Source: Cornus controversa (lineage: Eukaryota; Streptophyta; Magnoliopsida; Cornales; Cornaceae). Taken from it: a stretch of 64,000 nucleotides of DNA. Below the pieces are notes generated by a model. The model was not told the origin of the DNA and did no database searches. It worked only from the letters and a program-made list of their open reading frames with translations. How positions within the stretch are numbered: position 1 is the stretch's first letter; each line of letters starts with the position of its first letter. The stretch spans positions 2,046,001-2,110,000 of the forward strand of contig CM048850.1 of the NCBI GenBank assembly GCA_026545225.1, read 5' to 3'. Below are positions 1 to 11,700 of the stretch, one piece after another. A program made the translations under genes and the position numbers.

Positions 1-2771
1 TTCAAGGCAGTACACATCCAACGTCATTATGTATAGAAAACATATATGAACAGAAGCAATTACATGAAGAATGTAAATCAAATATCACGTCACCTACTCA
101 ATAAGATCCATTGAATCATGCATAAATGCACATGCTCATGCATTTTTACCCAAACACCCACATTTCTCAAATCATGCATGATGCTTCACATAAAGTGCAA
201 ATACATACGTATATAACTCACACCAAACTAATTTATAGGGGGCTTTCTCATCACTCCAATAGTAAGGGTCTCTTCGGCACCCAAACTCTGCTTGTGCTTT
301 ATCGGGTTACTAACCCGAATGGAGCACCTCCTCTTGGCCAAGTTTTGGGTCTTTCACCCTAGGGGCCTTCCCCTTATCTTAATTTCACACTCCTGCCCCA
401 AAATCATATATATAGTGCATATAACCACACCCATGCACTTATCCACACCATGAATGCATTTTTGTCAAATCAATGCATTTTCCTTTCACCTCAAGATTGT
501 CACAATGTCATCACACTCATATCATGGAAACCATCATGCTTATGCATTTTTCAAGAAGAAAGTCATTTCTTTCATGCACAAATCTGTAAACACCACATCG
601 TCACATTTTCACCAATAAACACACTTTTCATCGAAATCATTCATAATCACATTTGCATATACACAACATATACATAGATGTCACATCTCGCATATAATCA
701 CATATATATACGTATATTAGCATAAATATAATCATGCTTTCATTCCAATTATGCATTTTACTACGCGCAACCAACATGCATTCTTACAACCATATACAAT
801 CACGCAAATATATATATATATATATATCATGTCACCCATATAGGTAGTAAAAACATACAGAACAATTCACATATTTCATGCTTTTCCAATACCCTTCTAT
901 GCTATAATCAATTTAGCATGCATTTCTATTACTGCACCGAATACATAATCACATACATATTTACGTATACTCAACTCATGCATAAGAATCATATCTGCAT
1001 GCAAGGCAACATCTAGCTAAATATACATATATAATTTAGCATACTTTACATGGCTCAATCCCTAAATAGGCATATAACAATGCAAATCAGCATTTGAAAT
1101 TTAACAATGCTCTTACTCTCCAAGCCCACACATATATATATACCCACATGTATTTATCCTCACATCCCACGTATATATATATATAAACACCTTTATATAT
1201 ATATATATATGCACATATATATATGCAAACGCCACATATGACTAAATTAAGCACATATGTAAAATTAATCAGCATAGTTAAAATATACATAGAGATAGAG
1301 GCAAGAATCAACTTGCCTTATGTCCCGCTCTGAACCAGTCTGTGTCTGCAAATCGGCCTGTGCCAAGTCCGGTCCGGTCCCGGGTCAAAGCCCACACGAC
1401 AACCCTTTTGAACCATTTCCTTCCCCTTTTGGAATTCCATGCTTGGATCAAATTTAAGTGCAAGGTCAATTCAAACCCAATCTTCTTTCCAAACCCATTT
1501 CGCTAATTCAAGTCTCAGGCCTAAAGACAAAACCATACACTAGCAGCCCAAATTCTGCAATATACACCACCATCATCATCATCAAAGTAAGCTGTCCAAA
1601 CAACTATGAGAAACCAGCCCCCACTGCCAAAAAATCACCACCAGCGAACACCATGTGCCGCTTAACCGAAACCAGTCAACACCCAACATCACCCACTTCA
1701 ATCATAAACTGTCCGAAAGCCCATCGTCGGAACCAAACACCACCGTGAGAACCCATCCAAACACAACCCAATCACATACCGCCGGAACAGTAGTCGTCCT
1801 CACCACCAGCCGAAGCTCACCAAGGTCACAAACCGAGCACCACCATCTTCGGCCGCCACAACTGAAACCACCAAACTGAACTCAGAACAGCCACAATCCA
1901 TAAACCTAATTTTTGAAACCCTCTGCCGAAACCCATGTTCGGCACTACCAAGATCCAACCACCACAGATCCATCTGGGCTCGACCCAAAATCGGGCCACC
2001 CGAAGCCAACCCAATCACGACCCAGTCATGTCTCGACCCACGAACCCTAACTGCGAACAACCCCCCATTCGCGAACCGTTCAGCCGCACCGAGTCCACCC
2101 GTCGAAGACCCATCCGAGCCTCCACCGTCGTCTGTTGCACCAGCCCAGAGACCACCGTCGGCACTATCGCCGGTCCGACCTCCCACCAAACCAGCCGCGA
2201 AACCCTCAGTCGCAGCCATCCACTCGCGAGCCAGCCGCAACCGTCGTCCAGGCCGGAGCTCCGTCGTTCGCGGTCGGCAGCCATGGCCACCGTCGGCGCC
2301 GGATCGGCGGCCCCTTCTTCCCCCAGTCTCTCTCTCGATCTCCCGATCTCCCTCTCCCTCTTCTCGGTTTTCTCTCTCTCTCCCCGAGCCCTCTTCTCTC
2401 TTTCTTCTTTTTCTTCTTTTCTCTTTTTCTTTTCTTTTCTTCTTTCTTCCCAGCCGACAGCTTGGTCTTCTCCTCTTATCCTTATTCTTTCTTTAATTGT
2501 TATACACCACACATTATACACATACTTGTAATCATACAAGTACACCCACATTTCTTCACAATTGCATATGAGCCCACCCTATATTTATAATTAAACATAA
2601 ATATAGGTACTATGTATATATATATTTAGATATATATATATAGATATGCATACACCTTCCACTTGTATGGAAATATATCCACACCCTTTTCGGAATTTAA
2701 TTAATCCGAAGAAAAATTTTAATCCGGTCAAAATTCACCCTGAACCGGTCAACAAAATTCTGGTCCTTACA
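1..2771 (-). mobile_element. L1-w: L1-family LTR, cut by the left window edge
   Basis: This is the reverse complement of an L1 LTR. The window opens mid-LTR (compare the solo LTR from about 16293), and the segment ends at 2771 with the LTR 5' terminus, read on minus as TGTAAGGACC. Within it are TA microsatellites near 800-830, 1130-1210 and 2610-2645, a GC-richer block at about 1750-2320 and a pyrimidine tract at about 2323-2452. Those landmarks are shared with the other L1 LTRs. It lies inside an AT-family LTR: sequence from 2772 matches AT-C from 35349. Whether it is a solo LTR or part of a full element lies outside the window. Short ORFs across it are not credible genes. Confidence 0.85.
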
Positions 2772-3461
2772 TTTATATACATATAGAGATTATGTAATTC
2801 AGAGGATTCTTATTATAGAATTGAGCAATAAAAGTCTTGTAAATTCAATCTCAATGGTTTCTTATCTTGTCTTAGATATTTAGTTGTTGTTATTGAACTC
2901 AATCTCTCTTGTTTTCTGTGATCATGAGAGCGATTATTACACAATGGTAATCACTAAAGATATCATTAAAAGCTTTGATGGATTATGCCTAGAGAAGATG
3001 AACCATACTGCACCCTAGATTAGAGTAGTTGGGCAGATGGCCCATGTCAATCGAAGATAGTCCATGGCTTAGCATTAATCATATGTTATCTTCTTGACGG
3101 ATGAAGGTGAGCTTGTAGCCACCGCCACCACTTATGCATGATATAATTCCCCATAGTTGATTCAATTGACCATTGATTAGGGAGTTAGTGGAGAAGTTAA
3201 ATACCCTAGATTTCTCTCATATTATCTTCACTATCTATTTACTTTGATTTACTTTATTTTACCTTTTTAATTAGTTTAAAAATCAGAATTCTTTTTTTAT
3301 TAATTTAATTAGAATTAATTCTGTATTCCAACTCATCAGACCATAATCCCTGAGGTACGATACCCCTTTCGATAGCCCTATTCTACAAGGAATTTGTTCT
3401 ATTACGAAGTGTGGACATTTTTAATTGATATACTTTTTGAGTCACACTCACACACGAATCA
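2772..3461 (+). mobile_element. AT-X: 3' part of an AT-family (Athila-like) LTR
   Basis: These 690 bp match the last 692 bp of the AT-C LTR (35349-36040) and end exactly at the LTR terminus CGAATCA. The left part of the LTR is separated by the L1-w insertion. After 3461 the sequence is L2 LTR, so this is the 3' end of a plus-strand AT insertion, either solo LTR or full element. It faces the left LTR of AT-A across 48 bp, which creates a long inverted repeat. Confidence 0.85.
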
Positions 3462-3509
3462 GTTTCCCCCCAATGACTACTATATTGCCTCAATTGGCAT
3501 CAAAACATT
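3462..3509 (-). mobile_element. L2-F left LTR, small segment between two AT insertions
   Basis: Positions 3462-3496 match 34501-34535 of the right L2-F LTR with two mismatches in 35. The last five bases, acatt, are the left target-site duplication of AT-A. The LTR resumes at 14210. This short piece is the link showing that sequences on both sides of AT-A belong to one older LTR. Confidence 0.75.
3505..3509. repeat. Target-site duplication of AT-A, left copy (acatt)
   Basis: Five bases, acatt, lie directly before the LTR terminus at 3510 and are repeated at 14205-14209 after the other LTR. Five bp is usual for Ty3/gypsy integration. Confidence 0.93.
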
Positions 3510-5019
3510 TGATTCGTGTGTGAGTGTGACTCAAAAAGTATACCAATTAAAAATTTCCACACTTCGCAATAGAACGAATTCCTTGCAGAATAGGGCTATC
3601 GAAATGAATGGGTATCGTACCTCAGGGATTATGGTCTGATGAGTTGGAATACGGAACTAATTCTAATTAAATTTATAAGAAAAGAATTCTGATTTTTAAA
3701 CTAATTAAAAAGATAAAATAAAATAAATCAAAGTAAACAAGATAGTGAAGATAATAGGAGAGAAACCTAGGGTATTTGACTTCACCACTAACTCCACAAT
3801 CAATGGTTAATTGAATCAACTATAGGGGAATTACATCATGCATAAGTGGTGTCGGTGGCTACAAGCTCACCTTCATCCGTCAAGAAGATAACATATGATT
3901 AAGGCTAAGCCATGGACTATCTTCGATTGGCATGGGCCATCTGCCTAACTACTCTAATCTAGGGTGCAGTATGGTTCATCTTCTCTAGGCATAATCCATC
4001 AAAGCTCATAACAATATATTCAGTGATTACCATTGTGTAATAACCTCTCTCATGATCACAGAAAACAAAAGAGATTGAGTTCAATAACAACAACTAAATA
4101 TCTAAGACAAGATAAGAAATCATTGAGATTGAATTTACAAGACTTTTATTGCTCAATTCCTTAATAAGAATCCTCTCAATTACACAATCTATGCATGTAT
4201 ATAAAGGTCCCTAATAATTAAAATAATCAAACCATTGATGCTTTGTTAGGGCTACATCAAAACCCTAGTGGATGAACTAGCCGCTCATGGTAGAAGAAGA
4301 AGCTTCAACTGTTGAGGAAGAAGACATCATCTTTCTGAATTACGCGTATGACTTCGTTCTCCAATGGCTCTGCAATATGTTTCTGTTCTCTTCAGCCCTC
4401 TCAGACTCTCTCTGTGTTCTCTCCAATCCCCCTCAACTCAGCCTCCAAGTCTTCACTTTATTCCCCAAGAGAATACACCAAAGTCCTAATCCAATTAGGA
4501 ATAAATTAGGGTTTCCCGCAGCACTAATCAGGTGGGTTTTTCCTGCTGACTTCGGCCCAACTTTTGACCCACTAGAAGTCCGTTTTACGGAATTTTCGTC
4601 AAATACAAAAGTGTGCAGAATCAAATTTCGTTCAACCCTTCTCGAAAATAATGTCGATTTGAGGCTCGGAAATAAGACTTCTGGTCCGTTTTCCAAAACG
4701 GGATTAAGACTGCATTATGCGCAGATTTGGGCTTCAGGCCCGAAACCTTCTTAAGCTGCTGTAATTCTCTTGGACCTCTTTCTTGGGCTGATTTGAGTTG
4801 GAATAAATGGTTGAGTGAATCTCCTTGATGTAGGCTTCATCTCACCATCTTGGATGTCTTCTTTAAAAACCCAAAAGCACGGTTTTAACTGAAATAATCA
4901 TTAAGGCCCTGAAAATACAGAAAACACTAAAACAAAGTAAAATCACAAAATAATCTATCACTAAGAGAATAAAATACATAAGTTAAGAGGCTAGAATGCG
5001 TAACATTCAACGCCTATCA
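3510..5019 (-). repeat. AT-A 3' LTR (left)
   Basis: The LTR is 1,510 bp with TG...CA ends, reading on minus TGATAGGCG...CGAATCA. It is nearly identical to 12696-14204. The ORF seen at 4287-4754 on the plus strand is antisense to the LTR and not a gene. Confidence 0.93.
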
Positions 5020-5034
5020 CACCCCCAAACTTAC
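5020..5034 (-). other. AT-A 3' polypurine tract
   Basis: On minus this reads GTAAGTTTGGGGGTG and directly abuts the LTR terminus TGATAGG, the position expected for the plus-strand DNA primer. The same core recurs at 6283, 6421 and 8033. Confidence 0.85.
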
Positions 5035-6680
5035 ATATTGCTAGTCCCTTAGCAATAGAATAAAACAAAACTAAAACAAAGAAACTACTAAACACTAACT
5101 AAACTACCCAACTCCACTTTCGTGGGAGAAACGATTGCATTTAGCATATGCAACAAGCCTTTAAACCCCTAGGTTCCCCCTAGTGGACGAGTATAGTCTC
5201 GTGAGGGTTTTCAGAAATGTTACCCACAAACATTCAAAATTCTGTTTCAACATTAATTCAAGAAGAAGATTATAATATATAGTTACAAACTTGCATTCAA
5301 GAATAATTTCAAACTTTCAAATTCTATAATTCAAATCAATGGTCCTCATGCATAATTCACATCAACATATCTCAAAATAATCAACTCTAGCTCCCTCGTG
5401 TAAAGTGAACTAGCAATCATCTCATGTAGCATAACTCAGATCTGAATATATTAAGGCACATACCCCTTCAACTCACTAGCTCTCCTTATTGAAATCATAC
5501 TTCCAAACATGCATACATGACTTTTCATTTTTTTTTCAATTCTTTTTTCTTTCATTACTTTATTGGTTGTGCAATGTCTTGATCTATTAAGCTTTCTGAA
5601 AGATCCATGTAGCAAGCTTTCAGTCAGTGACTCCCAAACCAGACGGCTTTAGGGCACTAGGCTTTAAGATACCCCGAAGACCTAATTACTCGAATCAGTC
5701 AGGCTACACATCAAGACAACCAATGCTCATCTTTTCTCACCTTTTCACTTTTGACGCGAACACTCCGTGCTTCCTGAGGCATAGAGGCCCGGTTACTCAT
5801 GAAAAAGGATTAAATTGATTGCTTATTCATCATTTTTTTCTTTCTCTTTTTTTTTTTTTTTTCATTGAAGTCAAGTATAACACATCATCGGTACTCATTC
5901 TCAAGAGATACTAATTAAAGTCAAGCATATGTAACTCAATAACTCAAACCAAAGTCAATACCCCATAAGACTATGCTAGTGTGTCTGTGCATGTAAAGAA
6001 ACTAAAATTAATCACTCCAAAGCATGTTATTGCAAACCATGATTAAAACCACATAATTCAAACCATAGTTTTCAAAAATTTCAAACATACTCAAAAATTG
6101 CAAGTTATGCACCTACATAAGGTATTAATCCTTTGAATAATGTCAAAACATTCTATCTAAAAATAAAAAAAAATAAAATAAAGAAACAAACTAAGAAAAT
6201 AAAATAAAATAAAATCCTAATACAAAAGAATTTCACACAAATTTCCCCCATATGCAATAAAGCACATAAATAGGCATCGCCTCACCCCCAAACTTAAACT
6301 GTACATTGTCCTCAATGGACTATCAATCAAAGCAAAGAGAAGAGTAAGAACGATATTACCGGGATCATGAGTAGTGGAAAGAAAATAGAGTACATCACGA
6401 GTACGAAGGCAATGCAAGCACACCCCCAAACTTAGATGTTAAAACCTGTCAAAACAAACCACTATACCCCAAAGATCAAGTGAAAATAGTATGGGTGAAA
6501 ATAAATATGAAAGAGAAAAATCCTAAAATAAAATATTTTTTCATTTTTCCATTTTTTTTTATTTTTTATTTTTTTTTTATTTTATTTTTTTCTGAGATTG
6601 AATCTAACTACAAAAAGAAAAATAAAGAGAAAAATAAAAGCTAAAAATAAAATAAAATACAAAAGATGGTTACCTTCCTG
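5035..6680 (-). other. AT-A 3' non-coding region after ORF2
   Basis: About 1.65 kb of A/T-rich sequence lies between the ORF2 stop and the PPT, with homopolymer A and T runs near 5526, 5845 and 6540-6590. It carries two extra PPT-like motifs at 6283-6296 and 6421-6434. I find no credible ORF. The same region with few changes is in AT-B (22598-24216), so it is a regular part of the family. Confidence 0.75.
6283..6434 (-). repeat. Two internal PPT-like motifs in AT-A
   Basis: TAAGTTTGGGGGTG on minus occurs at 6283-6296 and 6421-6434, matching the core of the true PPT at 5020-5034. AT-B has counterparts at 23832-23845 and 23971-23983. Confidence 0.7.
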
Positions 6681-7906
6681 TCAAGGATGTGGTGGTGACT
6701 GAGCATCTGGATCCAAGTTTGCTTGGCGCATCAGTGCACGCATCATCCTCCTCATCTCTAGTTGCTCTTGGCGAGTGTCACGAAAGTGATCCGCCATCTT
6801 TGCTCTCATTGCACCAAACTGTGTGGAGACCTCTGTTTGTAAGGTGCCAAACTGGGCTGTCAACCCAGCAATCTGCCCTTCTAAATATTGATAATCATGG
6901 CCACCAGCCTGTGCATGCACTTCCTCTTCCTCTGCCTCCATCTCTTCTGGACCATCCACCGGTGGTGGTATATCTACATGCTCTCCTCCCTGGGCCAACC
7001 GAGATACCTCACCAGGCGCCGCTATGACTCTCTGGTGCATATGAGATCGACTCAGGTTCCAGTCATGCGTGCCATAATGAAGATCACGTGGAAAGGCAAG
7101 CTCGTCCTCATGGACTGCATACCCCTGTGCTACAAGCAACTGATGAATAATGGTAGGGAATGGAAACTCCCAGTCACTTGCACTGTCTGGTGTCTTGGCC
7201 ACAACTTTGGAATAGAATTTCTCCATCTGGCCCCAGACAATCTGTGGGAATGATAGCCAATGCCCAAAATGTATATCATATAAGGCTCTGAGGAACTCTT
7301 GACGTCTTTCGGTTTTATGTCCAATTGGACATACATTCTTGAGTAGCACAGCGTCAAGGAACCATAAATGATTTGGCATTGAAGACTTTGAAGCTGCATT
7401 CCTTTTCGGCCCGGAAAATTGGTTGGCACACAATCGTGCAACCACATTGCCTACCGACAACTCGTCGGGTAGAGGAGTATAGATATGAGATAAATCAGCT
7501 GGGCATTCATGAGGACAACCCATGGCAATGGCAATGGATGACATGTCCACTCGAACTATTGTTCCATCGACGGAAGAAGTAAGCACATCCCGCTCATCAA
7601 GTGTCGGCCTTAAGTTCTGATAAAATACCTTGACAAGCCTCGGGTAAATAGTAGATGAGAGTGGAACAAAAATGGATGCCGACCGACGACGACGGATGTC
7701 GGAAATCCCCCACCGTGTCTCGGGACACATACCATAAAGCTCGGCTATGTCAAACATTGTTTCGAAATTCAACGCCCTTGGATGCCATCTCTCTTGAATA
7801 CTGTCTCAGCGAGATCGTGAAGAACCTGTGGTCGGATCATGCCTCGCTCGGCGAGGATTACGTGAACTTGAAGCATCTTGGTGACTTGCTCTCTTTGGTG
7901 CCATAG
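6681..7906 (-). pseudogene. AT-A ORF2 (post-integrase ORF), one nonsense codon
   Basis: This is the counterpart of the intact 407-residue ORF2 of AT-B. The ATG is at 7904-7906 with the same Arg/Ser-rich start. The frame is broken by TGA at 7806-7808, where AT-B has CAA, and then stays open to TGA at 6681-6683. The remaining protein has the folded-looking middle, an acidic run and a C-terminal coiled-coil-like stretch. Its place after integrase is that of the env-like or ATHILA ORF in Athila elements. I see no signal peptide or membrane span, so an envelope role is not supported. Function unknown. Confidence 0.8.
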
Positions 7907-8754
7907 AAATAGAAAAAGTGTGGTTGAGGAATTAAATCGAACACTTGGTGTGCACAATTCTTTTGTATCCTTCAACCTCCTTTTTTCGGCAATTTTTCCA
8001 CCCAAATCGAACAAGTAACTGCACCAAATTGATCCCCCAAACTTGGTCTTCAAAAGCCCTCAAAAAGATTTGAACAATTTCTTCAAGGAAAAACTTCACT
8101 TACTTTGATGTTGAACTTGAAAAAGTGTGAGCTTCCTTTGAGAACTAGTGATTTTTGATCCAATTTGATGTTGAAGTTGATGTTGATCAATGTTGAATTC
8201 TTGTATAATAATCACTAATTGAAGAAATTAGTTTTTCGGATGATGTAGGACTTGAATTGGAGTTCAAAGAGGTCTAGGATGCAAGTGGTAGCAACATAGG
8301 AGGAGTGGGTGTCCATATATAAGGAGGATTCTCGGCCAGCCCTTCAATACCCTTGGGCGATCGATCCCCCTTGGATTGGGCGATCGATCGCCCACCTGCT
8401 GGTGGGGATCCTTGAGAAAATACATGGGGCGATCGATCCCCCTTGGCTGGGGCGATCGATCCCCCTCCTGGAAGCTTGTTGGACCATCCATCGCCCAAGG
8501 TCGACCGAGAGCACGATTTTTCACCCGTCTTGAGTCCAAATACCTCGGTACACCTCTTGGCATCCTCCGGAAGCAACTTATACATCAAAAACTCAAAGAA
8601 AAAAAACATTAAAACGCAACTAGAATTGAAAGAAAAAGTAAGAAAACTAAAACTAAAACTTAGAATCAAAGAAAACTAAAGAAATTAAAGGATAGAAATA
8701 CATACAAAACCTACAATTTAACGTCCGTAGGAGACGATTGACTCTCCGAAGGGA
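7907..8754 (-). other. AT-A spacer between integrase and ORF2
   Basis: About 850 bp of non-coding sequence separates the gag-pro-int stop from the ORF2 ATG. It holds a palindromic repeat cluster at 8355-8465 and a PPT-like motif at 8033-8044 just upstream of ORF2. The region may serve ORF2 expression (promoter, splice acceptor or leader); that is inference only. Confidence 0.65.
8355..8465. repeat. GATCGATC palindrome cluster, AT-A
   Basis: Four copies of a 16-17 bp near-palindrome, GGGGCGATCGATCCCCC or the variant GGGCGATCGATCGCCC, start at 8355, 8378, 8426 and 8449. A related CCATCGCCCAAGG motif follows near 8487. The set is present in AT-B at 25892-26002 with different spacer sequence. 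Confidence 0.85.
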
Positions 8755-11700
8755 TTAAGTCGGATAGACGGGATCCGTCAAGTTGACGGACTCCACGTCT
8801 CTTCTTGGCACACATCCTTCCACACAATGTTTCAACCTTTGGCCATTAACCTTCATCAAAGTATTATCTCGAAAGCTTCGAATTTCTACGGCACCATGAG
8901 GAAAAACTGAAATCACTTGGAATGGTCCATCCCACCTTGAACGCAATTTTCCGGGAAACAACCGAAGCTTGGAATTGAAGAGCCATACTCTATCACCTGG
9001 AGAGAAGGACTTTCGTGAGATATGTCGATCATGAAATGCTTTCGTCCTCTCTTTGTAAATTCGTGAACTTTCATAAGCATCACGTCTAAACTCTTCTAAT
9101 TCATTCAATTGCAATCTCCTTTCTTCCCCAGCTCTTTTTGTATCGAAATTAAATTTTCGAATTGCCCAAAGTGCCTTGTGCTCGATCTCTACTGGAAGAT
9201 GACATGCTTTCCCATACACCAACCGATATGGTGACATACCGATAGGGGTCTTATAAGCAGTCCGATACGCCCATAGTGCTTCGCTCAGTCGCAATGACCA
9301 ATCTCTTCTATCCGGTCTCACTGTCTTCTCGAGAACATGCTTAATTTCTTGATTGGACAGCTCTACTTGCCCACTTGTCTGAGGATGATAAGGCGTCGCC
9401 ACCTTATGTGTCACTGAATATTTAGCAAGCAATCCTCTCAAGAATTTATTGCAAAAGTGAGTACCACCATCACTGATCAAGGCTCGAGGAATTCCAAATC
9501 GACTGAGAATATTCTCATGCATGAATTTGATTACCACCTTGTGATCATTGGTTCGAGTTGCAATGGCCTCCACCCACTTGGATACATAATCCACTCCAAC
9601 CAGAATATATTCGTAGCCAAAAGAAGGTGGAAAGGGTCCCATAAAATCAATTCCCCAAACATCAAAAATCTCCACCACCAGAATGGGGCTCATTGGCATC
9701 ATATCACGCCTCGACATTGAACCCAATCTTTGACACCGATCACAAGTCTTACAGAAAACATATGCATCGTGAAACAGAGAAGGCCAAAAGAATCCACATT
9801 GAAGTACCTTTGCTGCTGTCTTTCTTGCACTGAAGTGGCCTCCACATGCCAATGAATGGCAGAACTTGAGAATATCTTGAAACTCATGGTCTGGGACACA
9901 TCGCCGAATAATCTGATCTGGACAATATTTAAATAACTCTGGATCCTCCCAAAAGTAATGATGAACTTTAGAGAAGAATCGATCACGTTCTCGCTTGGTC
10001 CAGTCTCTTGGCACTTTACCCGTGGCTAAATAGTTCACAATATCTGCATACCATGGTGTGGAGTTGTCGGATACTCCAAACAATTGCTCCCTCTGAAGTG
10101 TTTTGGAAAGTGTAGTGCATACAGAAGTTATCACCATGGTAGAAATTTGATCTTCAAACACCTTCTTCTCCTTCTGTTTTTCTTGCACCCTTATTTCATC
10201 TGTAGATTCAATTACATCTTCAGAGTCCATGAAGAAAACATCAGTCTGATCTGGAGGATTCTCAACAGCATTGAAAATATTAAGTTTAACCTTCATGTTG
10301 CCAAAGGAAATATCCATGATCCCCGACCTACAATTTATGCAAGCATCAGCAGTAGCTAAGAAAGGTCGACCAAGGATCACAGGAATGTGCCTCTTCGGAT
10401 TGTGAACTGGCTCAGTGTCAAGTACAATGAAATTAACAGGAAAGTAGAACTTGTCCACTTTAATGAGCACATCTTCTATGATTCCTCGGGGTTGCTTTGT
10501 TGATCTGTCTGCAAATTGTAATACCACCGAGGTAGGCTTCAATTCTCCCAAGCCCAATTGTAAGTAAACTGAATAAGGTAGCAAATTCACACTTGCACCC
10601 AAATCAAGAAGAGCTTTATCCACATGGTGCTCCCCAATAATGCATGAGATAGTTGGAGCACCAGGATCTTTGTACTTGGGAGGAGTACACTGCTGAATTA
10701 TTGAACTTACTTGTTGTGGCAGCATTACTTTCTTTGGCACATGGCTTTTAGAACGCCTTTTCTGAGTGCACAAGTCCTTCAAAAATTTTGCATACGGAGG
10801 AATTTGCTTGATGGCATCAAGGAGTGGCAAATTAATCTTCACTTGGCGAAACACCTCCATCATGTCATGCAGCTTGTCCCCTTGCTTCCCCAACTTGGAT
10901 GCTTCAAGAAAACGTTGTGGGAAAGGAGCCTTGGGCTCATAAGGAATTTCAGCACTTGGACTTGTGATCACTTTTTCTTCTTCTTTCTTTTCACCCACCT
11001 TATTGTCAATTATTTTCCCACTTCTCAAAGTGGTAATAGCTTGAACATGCTCATGGTGTGGGTTACTTGTGGAAGCTTGCATCCCTCTTGGATTAGCAAT
11101 TGGTTGACTAGGGAGCTTCCCTTCTTCTCTTCTACTCAATGAAGTAGCAAGCTGTCCAAACTGAGATTCCAGTTTGGCAATGGATTGAGAATGCGAGTGC
11201 ACTAGCTGAACTGTAGATTGTACTGTTGCTGCAGTAGCTTGCACTGTCTCTATAAGAGAATCAAGTTTGTCAAATTTAGACAAGGTAAGAGTCAGCTTGT
11301 CTTCAATAGCAGAAATTCTTTGGGCCATAGGACTTTGTGTTTGATATTGCTGTTGAGGCACAAAAGTCCTAGGTTGATATGATGGTTGCATTGCTGCCCC
11401 TTGGTTACTGTAAGAAAAACCAGGATGATTCCTCCATGTTGGATTGTAAGTATTACCTCGTGGAGGATTCATTGGTCCAGTGAAAGTAGCTTGAACTTGC
11501 TCATGTTGAATATCAGAAAATTGCCCCATTGAAGGACAATTGCTCACATTATGCATAGGACTAGAGCAAAATTCACAAGGGCCTAGCAATGAAGAATTTG
11601 AAGCAGAAGGAGTTTGATTGGCAGCCATAATTGTTGCTACCTTCTGTGCAATTAAATCAATATCAGTTGGCATAGCTTCTGAAGCACCAACCTCAAAAAT

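Noticed and set aside
3600..3660. CTGATGAG followed by CGGAAC in the AT LTR, resembling a hammerhead ribozyme core
   Set aside because: The second core block is CGGAAC instead of CGAAAC, no stem II pairing is visible, and AT-C has CTGACGAG, so the motif is not conserved.
4287..4754. A 155-codon plus-strand ORF, repeated at 13473-13847
   Set aside because: Antisense to the AT LTR, truncated in the other LTR copy by a small change, and without a domain.
6689..7582. Several plus-strand ORFs opposite AT-A ORF2
   Set aside because: They are shadows of the minus-strand ORF and have counterparts in AT-B only because the DNA is similar.
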